A stretch of 5,474 nt of DNA from Acidobacterium sp. (GCA_003152595.1 PMAM01000043.1:1-5474), one strand, 5' to 3'; shown: positions 1 through 5,474, counted from the first letter of the stretch. The notes: generated from the letters alone by a model not told the origin. A program made the numbers and translations.

Positions 1-843
1 CTGGCCGGGGCGTGGCCGTGGCGAATGCGCGGCACCGATGGGCGCGAGGAGTTTCTCCAGCGGATGCAGCAGTACATGACCAAGGCGCTGAGCGAGGCCA
101 AGGTCAACCTGAGCTGGACGAATCCCAACCCGGCGTACGTGGACGCTGTGCATGGGTTCCTGCGGGCGATCCTGATGCCGGACGCGCGGAAGCGGGAGCC
201 GCGCTTTGTGGAGACGATGGATGAGATTCTGCCGGCGCTGCGGATCTTTGGGGCAGTGAACTCACTGGCGCAGGTGGTGCTGAAGGTGGCATCGCCCGGG
301 GTGCCCGACTTTTATCAGGGAACGGAGATGTGGGACCTGAGCCTGGTGGACCCCGACAACCGTCGACCCGTTGACTATGAAGGGCGGCGGCAGGCGCTGG
401 CGTGGCTGCAGGAGCAGGCAACGAGCCTGGGAGAGCTGGCGGTGTGCCACGACGTTCTCGAACGGCTGGAGGATGGGCGGGTGAAGTTGTGGACGATTCA
501 TCGGGCGCTGCAGCTGCGGAATCGGATGGCGGATACGTTCCGGCGCGGCGAATATGTGCCGGTGACAGCTACCAATGGTTTGGGCGAGCATGTGTTGGGG
601 TTTACGCGCGGAGGACGGGTGCTGGTGGTGGTCCCGCGCTTTGCTTACACCCTGATGGGTGGGAAGGCGCGGCTGCCGCTCAACGGCGCGTGGGGGCGCG
701 GGGACCTGCTGGTGCCGGAAATGGCCGGCGTGGCGCTGGAGAATGTTTTTACCGGAGAAGTGATGCGGGTGGAGGATGACGGGCGGCTGCCGCTGAGGGC
801 GGTGTTTGGGGAGTTTCCAGTGTTTTTGGGTACGAGCGAATAG
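1..843 (+). CDS. treY: Malto-oligosyltrehalose synthase (TreY), C-terminal part
   Basis: TreY is a cytoplasmic GH13-family enzyme that turns the reducing-end alpha-1,4 linkage of a maltodextrin into alpha-1,1, making maltooligosyl-trehalose for TreZ to cleave. The frame is open from base 1 and 280 codons are visible before the TAG at 841-843. The first residues read LAGAWPWR, matching the TreY segment usually written LVGAWP, so the internal ATG at 25 is not a start. The diagnostic stretch is at visible residues 99-124 (about 295-372), containing GVPDFYQGTEMWDLSLVDP followed by DNRRPVD. Earlier, AKVNLSWTNPN also fits the family. From about residue 190 to the end the sequence suits the C-terminal beta-sandwich domain. 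The catalytic acids lie upstream of the window and cannot be checked. The family is usually 700-950 residues, so roughly a third is present. No clear terminator follows. Identification is very secure; intactness of the 5' part is unknown. Confidence 0.96.
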   Translation: MAGAWPWRMRGTDGREEFLQRMQQYMTKALSEAKVNLSWTNPNPAYVDAVHGFLRAILMPDARKREPRFVETMDEILPALRIFGAVNSLAQVVLKVASPGVPDFYQGTEMWDLSLVDPDNRRPVDYEGRRQALAWLQEQATSLGELAVCHDVLERLEDGRVKLWTIHRALQLRNRMADTFRRGEYVPVTATNGLGEHVLGFTRGGRVLVVVPRFAYTLMGGKARLPLNGAWGRGDLLVPEMAGVALENVFTGEVMRVEDDGRLPLRAVFGEFPVFLGTSE

Positions 844-885
844 GGAGTGGGTGACCGCGCGGAATCAATCCCTTGTGCCTGAGGC

Positions 886-913
886 TTGTTAGCGGCCGGG
901 TGAGGTGTAATAT
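886..913 (+). promoter_or_regulatory. Possible sigma70-type promoter upstream of the duplicated-domain secreted protein
   Basis: TTGTTA (886-891) and TAATAT (908-913) are separated by 16 bases, each matching four of six consensus positions. This is the most AT-rich hexamer in an otherwise GC-rich spacer of 186 bases between treY and the next gene. It would place transcription start near 920 and leave an untranslated leader of about 110 bases. The assignment rests on pattern only, and readthrough from treY is the alternative. Confidence 0.35.
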
Positions 914-1017
914 TGTCGTCGATTCAAGCCGGGGCCGTTCTGCGCAGCTATGCTGGTGCGGGTTTCGCTAATGCCGGTCGGCCCTGGGCCACCACAAAAT
1001 CTTTCCAAATTCTGAAT

Positions 1018-1023
1018 GAGGAG
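1018..1023 (+). promoter_or_regulatory. Ribosome binding site deciding the start at 1030
   Basis: GAGGAG lies six bases before the ATG at 1030, a strong Shine-Dalgarno match. It selects this start over an in-frame upstream alternative at 913, whose extra 39 residues do not resemble a signal peptide. Confidence 0.85.
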
Positions 1024-1029
1024 TTTTCT

Positions 1030-1806
1030 ATGAAACATCTCGTGATGCGTTGTTGTGCGTTTGTGTTGTTGGCGGGTACGGCTGCGGCCGGTGTTGCACA
1101 GGATGTGAACCCATGGAACGGCTCCTGGAAGGCCGAGCCCAGCTCGTTCCACTACGAGGCGGCGACCTTCTCCATCGCCACCGACGCCAAGGGATACACC
1201 GTTACCTCCGGCGGCGGCACCGCCAGCCCCGAGGTGGTGTGCGATGGCAAACCGCACACCAACGCCGCCGGCAACGACATCACCTGTGTGAAGTCCGCGA
1301 CGGGCTACACGGTGAGCACCAGCAAGGACGGCAAGCCGGTCAGCACGAACCATGTGACCGTTACTGGCTCGACCATGTCGCGGAAGATGGACTTCACGCC
1401 GGCGGATGGCAGCCCGTACAGCATGAGCTTCGTCTCCAAGCGGGTCTCGGGCGGCCCGGGCGTGGCGGGCGTGTGGAAGCCGGTCAGCTTTTCGGAGTCG
1501 CAGGACACCGGCGTGCTGGGCATCGAGGTGACGGGCGACAGCGTGGCCTTCAAGGAGACCGACAGCCCCACGCCGATCAGCTGCAACCTGGACGGCACGC
1601 CGACGAAGGTTCCTGTGTTGGGTGGGACTATGGCGGTAAAGGCGATCGACCCGCACACGCTGAAGGTCTTCTATGCCGGCGACGACGGCAAGGTGCGGCG
1701 CGAAAACACGTTCGCGCTTAGCCTGGACGGCAAGACGATCAGCGAGACGGACTTCACGCCGGCTCCCGGCTCCGCGGCCATGACGCTGCTGTTCCATAAG
1801 CAGTAA
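1030..1806 (+). CDS. Secreted protein of unknown function with two tandem homologous domains
   Basis: A 258-residue protein I cannot assign to a named family. Residues 1-23 form a signal peptide: MKHLVMR, then a hydrophobic core, then GVA before Gln24, so it is likely exported to the periplasm. The mature part is two diverged copies of one domain, about residues 27-138 and 145-258. Matching landmarks are GSWK (31-34) with GVWK (147-150), VVCDGKPH (69-76) with ISCNLDGTP (183-191), and MDFTPADGSPY (120-130) with TDFTPAPGSAA (240-250), each offset by 114-120 residues. The first copy has an extra cysteine (DITCVK, Cys86) that could pair with Cys71. The second copy has only Cys185. Alternating short Thr/Ser/Val-rich strands suggest a beta-barrel or beta-sandwich, perhaps lipocalin-like, but no catalytic motif is visible. 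It follows treY on the same strand after 186 bases. Codon use is GC3-rich in the middle, supporting real coding. Function is unknown. Confidence 0.88.
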   Translation: MKHLVMRCCAFVLLAGTAAAGVAQDVNPWNGSWKAEPSSFHYEAATFSIATDAKGYTVTSGGGTASPEVVCDGKPHTNAAGNDITCVKSATGYTVSTSKDGKPVSTNHVTVTGSTMSRKMDFTPADGSPYSMSFVSKRVSGGPGVAGVWKPVSFSESQDTGVLGIEVTGDSVAFKETDSPTPISCNLDGTPTKVPVLGGTMAVKAIDPHTLKVFYAGDDGKVRRENTFALSLDGKTISETDFTPAPGSAAMTLLFHKQ

Positions 1807-1823
1807 CGCGCGTCCGCGAGCAT

Positions 1824-1886
1824 CTACTCCACGGTGACGCTCCTGGCGAGGTTGCGCGGCTGGTCGACCTCGCAGCCTCGCCGGAC
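1824..1886 (-). pseudogene. glmS: Orphan 3' end of glmS (glucosamine-6-phosphate synthase)
   Basis: On the minus strand the 20 codons before the TAG at 1824-1826 read VRRGC, EV, then DQPRNLARSVTVE. This is nearly identical to the invariant C-terminus of GlmS (DQPRNLAKSVTVE in E. coli), the isomerase-domain tail that closes over the fructose-6-phosphate site. Homology stops abruptly upstream: the preceding codons do not give the expected PLQLLAYHVA segment in the same frame, and I see no other glmS sequence up to malQ. It therefore cannot encode an enzyme and is a truncated copy. It ends 17 bases from the stop of the convergent secreted-protein gene. The same DNA is the part of glmS bound by TnsD in Tn7 target selection, so it could be a relic of a transposition target or of recombination at glmS. 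No transposase or Tn7 end is visible. The match is read by eye. Confidence 0.75.
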
Positions 1887-2161
1887 GTGGCCGTGAGGCT
1901 GAGATGGAGGATGCACAGCCGAATACTTCAGCTTGCGTGACAAAGAGCGAGAAGCAGGAACTTGTGAGTTCGCTTCTGAGGGCCGAGGCTTGGGTTCTGT
2001 CCGACAAAGGGTCGGTTGCTTCCGGTCCATGGGCTACTCGGACGCAATTTCAATGGGTTGGTAACGAGACACCCTCTTGCGGGAAGTGAAAGTCTCGTGG
2101 GGCAGGTAGCGACGCCACAGATTCAGTCGCGCTTCATGCTGTTCGCCGTTGGGCGCGTTCA

Positions 2162-2194
2162 GGGATGTGGAGCACGCGAAAAAAACCACATCCC
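2162..2194 (-). terminator. Hairpin just downstream of malQ, possible terminator
   Basis: A perfect 9-base inverted repeat, GGGATGTGG (2162-2170) and CCACATCCC (2186-2194), flanks a 15-base loop and begins 15 bases past the malQ stop. On the malQ transcript the loop starts with seven U residues, but no U-tract follows the stem, so it is not a classical intrinsic terminator. It could end the transcript with help from Rho or protect its 3' end. Confidence 0.4.
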
Positions 2195-2209
2195 GGACCC
2201 AGGCAACCA

Positions 2210-3721
2210 TCACGATGGCGGGTCGTGCTTGTCGCGATCGGTGGTTTCGGTGAGAGCGCCGAGCTTCTGAGCGAGTTCGGGGCTGAGGGCGTTTTCGGGG
2301 CAGCGCCAGCTCCAGTTGCCGCTGGGGCGGGAGGGAATGTTCATGCGTGCCTCGCTGCCGAGTTCCAGAATGTCCTGGACGGGATAGAGCGCAAGGTCTG
2401 CGACGGACGAGGCGGTGGCGCGGATGAGCGGCCAGACGACAGATTCGTTTTCGGGGACGCCGAGGTAGACGCGGGCGGCAGCTTTCTCGGTTTCGCTGGC
2501 GCCGTGCTCCCACCAGCCGCGAGTCGTGTCGTTGTCGTGGGTGCCAGTATAAGCCACCGTGTTCGTCACGAATCGGTGAGGCAGGTGGATGTGGGCGCCG
2601 CGGTCGGAGAATCCGAACTGCAGCACCTTCATACCGGGAAGGCCAAACTGTTCACGTAACGCATCCACTTCTTTGGTGATGAGGCCCAGGTCTTCGGCGA
2701 TGAAGGGGAGTTCGCCCAGACGGTCGCGGAGGGTCTGGAAGAGCGCGGTGCCCGGGGCTTTGATCCACTGGCCGTTGACGGCGGTATCTTCCTGTGCCGG
2801 GATGGCCCAGTAGGCTTCGAAGCCGCGGAAGTGGTCGAGGCGGATCACGTCGTAGAGGAACTGCGCGCGGCGGATGCGGTCGACCCACCAGGCGAAGCCG
2901 GATTGGCGGAGGACATCCCACTTGTAGAGGGGATTGCCCCAGCGCTGGCCGGTGGCGGAGAAGTAATCGGGCGGAACGCCGGCGACGCGGATCGGCGAGA
3001 GGTCAGGGTTGAGCTCGAAGAGCTCGGGGTGGGTCCAGACGTCGGCAGAATCGTAGTTGACGAAGATGGCGATGTCGCCAATGAAGCGAATGTCTCGGGC
3101 GGCACAATACTCGCGCAGGGCACTCCACTGCTCGTTAAAGGCGAATTGCAGGGCCTGGACGGTGGCGAGTTCTTCGGCGTGTTCCTGGCGCAGCCGATCG
3201 AGGGCGGCGGGATCGCGGTGCTTCACTTCGCGGGGCCAGTCGTTCCACGAAGCGTAGTTGAATTTGCGGCGGAGGACAGAATAGAGCGCCCAGTCATTGA
3301 GCCAAGTCGCGTTGGTGGCGCAGTAAGCGTTGAAGGTGGACCACTCTTCGGGTGTGTGGTTATGGAGGAAGTTGCGAGCGGCTTCTTCGAGCAGAGGCAG
3401 CTTCTTTGCGGTAACGGCTTCGTGGTCGATCGGGCCCGAACGGCCGGGCAGGCTGGCCAGACGCTCGTGCTCAATCCAGCCGCGGTCGGCGAGGAATTCA
3501 AGCGAGATGAGAAGCGGATTGCCGGCGAAGGCAGAGAGCGCGGCGTAGGGCGAGTTGCCGTAGCCGGTGGGACCGAGCGGGAGAACCTGCCAGAGGCGCT
3601 GCTTCGAGGCGGCCAGAAAATCAGCGAAGGCGTAGGCGGCGGGGCCGAGGTCGCCGATGCCACCGAACGAAGGCAAAGAGGCAATGTGCAGCAGGAGGCC
3701 CGACGAGCGTTCAAAAGGCAT
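2210..3721 (-). CDS. malQ: 4-alpha-glucanotransferase (amylomaltase, MalQ)
   Basis: MalQ is a cytoplasmic GH77 enzyme that moves maltosyl and longer units between alpha-1,4-glucans, lengthening short maltodextrins and releasing glucose. The protein has 503 residues, about the 500 of compact amylomaltases such as the Thermus enzyme. It opens with MPFERSSGLLLHIASLPS and keeps the family order: the GPTGYGNSPY substrate-loop motif (50-59), nucleophile Asp296 in RLDHFRG, acid/base Glu343 in IAEDLG, and Asp396 in GTHDND, plus the NWSWR motif near residues 469-473. All catalytic residues are present, so it should be active. The ATG at 3721 is chosen because AGGGA lies five bases upstream and family members begin near this point; an in-frame TTG at 3751 would add ten unconserved residues. 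It converges on treY from the opposite strand, which fits a shared role in maltodextrin and trehalose metabolism. The last ten or so residues are an unconserved charged tail. Confidence 0.97.
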   Translation of the reverse strand: MPFERSSGLLLHIASLPSFGGIGDLGPAAYAFADFLAASKQRLWQVLPLGPTGYGNSPYAALSAFAGNPLLISLEFLADRGWIEHERLASLPGRSGPIDHEAVTAKKLPLLEEAARNFLHNHTPEEWSTFNAYCATNATWLNDWALYSVLRRKFNYASWNDWPREVKHRDPAALDRLRQEHAEELATVQALQFAFNEQWSALREYCAARDIRFIGDIAIFVNYDSADVWTHPELFELNPDLSPIRVAGVPPDYFSATGQRWGNPLYKWDVLRQSGFAWWVDRIRRAQFLYDVIRLDHFRGFEAYWAIPAQEDTAVNGQWIKAPGTALFQTLRDRLGELPFIAEDLGLITKEVDALREQFGLPGMKVLQFGFSDRGAHIHLPHRFVTNTVAYTGTHDNDTTRGWWEHGASETEKAAARVYLGVPENESVVWPLIRATASSVADLALYPVQDILELGSEARMNIPSRPSGNWSWRCPENALSPELAQKLGALTETTDRDKHDPPS

Positions 3722-3806
3722 GCAAATCCCTGTAGGAGTAGTGTGCACCAAAGCGCGGCGTTCGACTTTGTGCCGTTCCAGCCGCCGGGGATTGCGCGCG
3801 CCACCC

Positions 3807-3849
3807 CATGGCCCGTTCTCTGGGAGAGATTCCCGCAGGACGGGCCATG
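3807..3849. repeat. 43-base hairpin-forming palindrome upstream of malQ
   Basis: CATGGCCCGT (3807-3816) is exactly complementary to ACGGGCCATG (3840-3849). The stem continues inward with a T-G wobble, then CT against AG, a small internal loop, and GGGA (3822-3825) against TCCC (3831-3834) around a five-base loop. It lies between the stop of the minus-strand gene at 3898 and the malQ start at 3721. It could terminate that gene's transcript, although no T-tract follows on either strand, or it could be a dispersed REP-like palindrome. It might also sit in the malQ leader RNA. Confidence 0.6.
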
Positions 3850-3897
3850 TTGCTTCGCGCGTTCGATTCGCAGGGCGCGATGCTTTCGGGGTGCCGG

Positions 3898-4488
3898 CTA
3901 AGAGCCCAGGTACATCACGTGTACGTAAATGCCGAGCCGCGGATTGTAGGCGAGGTACCAGCCGGGATCGTCGGGATCGGGATAGAGGACGATGTCGTCG
4001 GAAGCCCAGTCCCAGCCGTCGCAGTACCCCACGTCAGCGGGGGCGACGGAAAAGTAGAATCCGCCGAACCCGAAGCGCGACGGACCGCCGCCACCGAGAC
4101 GCCAGATCTGGCCAGCGCCGGTGGGACCAGGGAAGCGACCGTGTTCCCAGGGATGGTCGAGATGATAGGCCTGAGGGTTAGGCGTGTGGCCCACCCAGCG
4201 ACCGTCACTGCTGTGGACGTGCGGCGCGGTTGGGTGGTTGGGCTGATCGGGCTGGCCGCCTTTCGGGAGCGGGGTGTGAGTTTGAGGGCCGTGCGAAGGG
4301 ATGTAGCCGCCACCGACGGGCGGACGCGCGGGTCCGACCGGTTTGACGGGGGCGTGGGCACCGGCACCCGGGTGTCCGGCAGGGGCCGGATGGCCACCCT
4401 GGGGATGTTGTGCGAGAACTGGGAGGGTAAACAGCGAGAATGTGAAAGCTGTGAGAACTGCCCAGGGACCGCTGAGGTTCTTGGTCAT
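3898..4488 (-). CDS. Secreted Pro/Gly/His-rich protein with aromatic C-terminal domain
   Basis: A 196-residue protein of unknown function. Residues 1-26 are a signal peptide ending LPVLA before Gln27. Residues 27-95 form a low-complexity linker rich in Pro, Gly and His (HPQGGHPAPAGHPGAGAHAP and onward), with about a dozen histidines. Residues 96-196 look folded: DGRWVGHT, YHLDHPWEHGRF, then GFGGFYFSVAP, a Cys at 156, GWDWASDDIVLYPDPDDPGW and finally YLAYNPRLGIYVHVMYLGS. I recall similar aromatic tails in acidobacterial hypothetical proteins but know no function. The start is the ATG at 4488, preceded four bases upstream by GGAGGA (4493-4498). A longer open frame reaching 4914 overlaps DUF503 and is not used. 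It lies 104 bases downstream of DUF503 on the same strand. The His-rich stretch could bind metal, or the protein may be a cell-envelope component; both are guesses. Confidence 0.87.
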   Translation of the reverse strand: MTKNLSGPWAVLTAFTFSLFTLPVLAQHPQGGHPAPAGHPGAGAHAPVKPVGPARPPVGGGYIPSHGPQTHTPLPKGGQPDQPNHPTAPHVHSSDGRWVGHTPNPQAYHLDHPWEHGRFPGPTGAGQIWRLGGGGPSRFGFGGFYFSVAPADVGYCDGWDWASDDIVLYPDPDDPGWYLAYNPRLGIYVHVMYLGS

Positions 4489-4492
4489 GGAT

Positions 4493-4498
4493 TCCTCC
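4493..4498 (-). promoter_or_regulatory. Ribosome binding site for the Pro/His-rich secreted protein
   Basis: On the minus strand GGAGGA occurs four bases before the ATG at 4488. It fixes the start at the signal peptide rather than at any upstream in-frame codon of the long open frame. Confidence 0.85.
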
Positions 4499-4526
4499 GG
4501 GGAAACAGGGAACAAGGGTACACGAA

Positions 4527-4547
4527 GCAGGGAGCAGGGAGCAGGGT
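4527..4547. repeat. Three tandem copies of a heptamer (GCAGGGA)
   Basis: GCAGGGA occurs at 4527-4533 and 4534-4540, followed by GCAGGGT at 4541-4547. Looser related CAGGG/CAAGGG units lie at about 4505-4518. The array sits in the spacer between DUF503 and the secreted-protein gene, so it would be in the latter's leader, about 40 bases before its start codon. Short heptamer arrays of this kind can vary in copy number by slippage. Confidence 0.7.
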
Positions 4548-4592
4548 TGGAGCCGGGGGATGAGGATGGACGCGGTTGCCCGAATGGGAAAG

Positions 4593-4889
4593 CTACTCGG
4601 AGTCGAGGAAATCCCAGGAAACCGTGATCTGCGCACCCAGGCTCCCGGCGATGCGGACCGCGGCGCTTTCTACCTGCTGCATGAGTCCGGTGAGATAGTC
4701 GCGTGAACCGGAGATGGCGGCAATGCCGAGAGTGGCAGATTGCCAGGTGATGGTGTCGTCCATTTCCGCGACGGAGATGTTGAATCCGTGGGCGAGCTTC
4801 TCTTTCAGGCTGCGGACGACCTGGCGGCGGTCCTTGAGGGAGTGGGCATGCTCGATGCGGAGTTCGAGATACATGGCGGCGACGGGCAT
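4593..4889 (-). CDS. DUF503 family protein
   Basis: A 98-residue protein matching the small DUF503 (YlxP-like) family, whose members have a ferredoxin-like alpha/beta fold and no settled function. Family hallmarks are LELRIEHAHSLKDRRQVVRS near the start (residues 8-27), then LKEKLAHGFNISVAEMDD (28-45) and the WQSATLGIAAIS segment (49-60). Length is typical (90-100 residues). The ATG at 4889 places about seven residues before the first strand, as in relatives. No strong ribosome binding site precedes it, and a second in-frame ATG lies at 4874. In many bacteria DUF503 genes sit with infB and rbfA near translation factors; here the neighbours are envelope proteins instead. It is divergent from the OmpA-family gene across a 200-base spacer. 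The protein is probably cytoplasmic. Confidence 0.92.
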   Translation of the reverse strand: MPVAAMYLELRIEHAHSLKDRRQVVRSLKEKLAHGFNISVAEMDDTITWQSATLGIAAISGSRDYLTGLMQQVESAAVRIAGSLGAQITVSWDFLDSE

Positions 4890-5089
4890 CGGGGTTCATC
4901 TTACTAAGCACCATCTCGGTCCTGGTTGAAACGCCGAAAGTCGAGCTTTAGACGCGCAATCGCTCGCAAGAGATGCACATAAGCTTCAGGTCGGATTACG
5001 GTGAGTCGGCCATCTTCCGCCACTCGAAGAGGCATCCCAGGGACGGAGACGCAAATGTGTTCGCCATCGACAGACGAGGAGACCGCGAG
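4890..5089. promoter_or_regulatory. Divergent intergenic region (DUF503 / OmpA-family gene)
   Basis: This spacer must hold the promoters of both divergent genes, but I see no pair of good -35/-10 boxes on either strand. A minus-strand open frame covers it, ending at 4904, only 14 bases before the DUF503 start. Its last ~60 codons (for example RLTVIRPEAYVHLLRAIARL) look more protein-like than chance, yet it has no clear start outside the OmpA-family gene. It may be the relic of a small gene. Confidence 0.4.
5076..5081 (+). promoter_or_regulatory. Ribosome binding site for the OmpA-family gene
   Basis: GAGGAG lies eight bases before the ATG at 5090. Together with the signal peptide that follows, it fixes this start. 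Confidence 0.8.
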
Positions 5090-5474
5090 ATGAAGAGAGC
5101 CTGGATTTTCGGAGCAGTGCTGGCAGGTTGCGGATGCCTGTGCGCGCAGGAGCAGAACCCAACGGCGACGGAGCACTGGCCGCAGAACAGTCAGCAGCCG
5201 GCAGGCCAAACCGACGAGGGTATCCCAATCTACAAGATCAACGTAGTGGCGCGGGATATTCCCGCGATCAACTACTTTCATCGCAGCGGATCGACAAAGA
5301 TCGGATTTGAAGGGACTCCGCTGCTGCCGATGGCCAAAGGCACCGCGGAGGTGAACAGCCTGAACGGGCGAACTGAGATCAAGGCGCACTTTGAGGGGCT
5401 GGGACCGGCCAATGGGTTCGGGGTGGAATATCTCACCTATGTGCTGTGGGCGATCTCGCCGGAAGGTCGTCCGG
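5090..5474 (+). CDS. Exported OmpA-family-like protein, N-terminal part
   Basis: The first 128 codons of a gene that runs off the window. Residues 1-19 are a signal peptide (MKRAWIFGAVLAGCGCLCA). It contains LAGC (11-14), a good lipobox, so the product may be a lipoprotein anchored at Cys14; cleavage after Ala19 by signal peptidase I is the alternative. A Gln/Pro-rich linker follows (20-45). Residues 46-128 read as a beta-rich domain with YKINVVARDIPAINY, HRSGSTKIGFEG, LPMAKGTAEVNS and GVEYLTYVLWAISPEGRPV. This pattern precedes a peptidoglycan-binding OmpA domain in many acidobacterial proteins annotated as OmpA family; that C-terminal domain would lie past the window and is not seen. The family assignment comes from memory. 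The likely location is periplasm or outer membrane. It is transcribed away from DUF503. Confidence 0.85.
   Translation, partial: MKRAWIFGAVLAGCGCLCAQEQNPTATEHWPQNSQQPAGQTDEGIPIYKINVVARDIPAINYFHRSGSTKIGFEGTPLLPMAKGTAEVNSLNGRTEIKAHFEGLGPANGFGVEYLTYVLWAISPEGRP

Larger units (their letters stand above)
1807..2209. other. 403-base region without an intact gene, between two convergent genes
   Basis: The stretch separates the secreted-protein gene (+) from the end of malQ (-). It contains an orphan glmS 3' end at 1824-1886 and three small inverted repeats: CCGAC/GTCGG at 2001-2015, ACGAGAC/GTCTCGT at 2064-2098, and GGGATGTGG/CCACATCCC at 2162-2194. Between them I see no start with a ribosome binding site, no tRNA and no recognisable protein. 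Open frames across it change character along their length. It looks like a rearrangement scar or degraded DNA. Confidence 0.6.

Noticed and set aside
1799..1826. A Tn7-type transposon end beside the glmS fragment
   Set aside because: No Tn7-like terminal repeat, duplicated target or transposase is visible; only the target-like sequence remains.
889..2007. Minus-strand open frame of 372 codons
   Set aside because: It is antisense to the signal-peptide-bearing gene at 1030-1806, is Arg/Ala-rich as expected of a GC-rich shadow, and has no recognisable domain. The glmS tail lies in a different frame from it.
2034..2513. Minus-strand open frame of 159 codons overlapping the end of malQ
   Set aside because: Most of it overlaps malQ in another frame. 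Its last ~40 codons in the gap look mildly protein-like but match nothing I know.
3722..3751. Ten-residue N-terminal extension of malQ from a TTG
   Set aside because: The ATG at 3721 has a Shine-Dalgarno match and agrees with the usual family start; the extension is not conserved in character.
2831..3901. Plus-strand open frame of 356 codons
   Set aside because: Antisense to malQ, whose identity and catalytic motifs are certain; Gly/Glu-rich composition is typical of a mirror frame.
3808..4563. Plus-strand open frame of 251 codons
   Set aside because: Antisense to the secreted Pro/His-rich gene; its start codon is part of the palindrome arm and has no ribosome binding site.
4489..4914. N-terminal extension of the secreted Pro/His-rich protein
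   Set aside because: The extra 142 residues overlap DUF503 out of frame and are Arg/Pro-rich noise; the signal peptide and strong ribosome binding site fix the start at 4488.

Overview
The window looks like chromosomal DNA of a GC-rich Gram-negative bacterium, most likely an acidobacterium of the Terriglobus/Granulicella/Edaphobacter kind. This is inferred from protein features: an OmpA-type periplasmic domain of a form I associate with acidobacteria, a secreted protein ending in an aromatic segment that I also associate with that phylum, and several short secreted proteins of unknown function between sugar-metabolism genes. No search was run to confirm it.

Layout. (1) 1-843, + strand: the C-terminal third or so of malto-oligosyltrehalose synthase (TreY), cut by the window start. 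(2) 1030-1806, +: a 258-residue secreted protein made of two diverged copies of one beta-rich domain, with a good ribosome binding site and a possible promoter upstream. (3) 1807-2209: about 400 bases with no intact gene. It holds an orphan copy of the last ~20 codons of glmS on the minus strand, followed by several small inverted repeats. (4) 2210-3721, -: a complete 4-alpha-glucanotransferase (MalQ) with all three catalytic acids. (5) 3722-3897: spacer upstream of malQ with a long hairpin-forming palindrome. (6) 3898-4488, -: a secreted protein with a Pro/Gly/His-rich linker and an aromatic C-terminal domain. (7) 4593-4889, -: a small DUF503 protein. (8) 5090-5474, +: the start of an exported OmpA-family protein, divergent from DUF503 and cut by the window end.

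How the genes work together: TreY converts the reducing end of maltodextrins to a trehalosyl unit, which TreZ (not in the window) would release as trehalose. MalQ reshuffles short maltodextrins into longer chains, which are better TreY substrates. The two genes lie on opposite strands facing each other, so they are not one operon but belong to the same glycogen/maltodextrin-to-trehalose theme. The remaining proteins are mostly exported and have no evident link to that pathway.

I found no convincing new multi-gene system. The most notable items are the orphan glmS 3' end (the sequence that Tn7-type TnsD/TniQ proteins recognise), the 43-base palindrome upstream of malQ, and the internally duplicated secreted protein.
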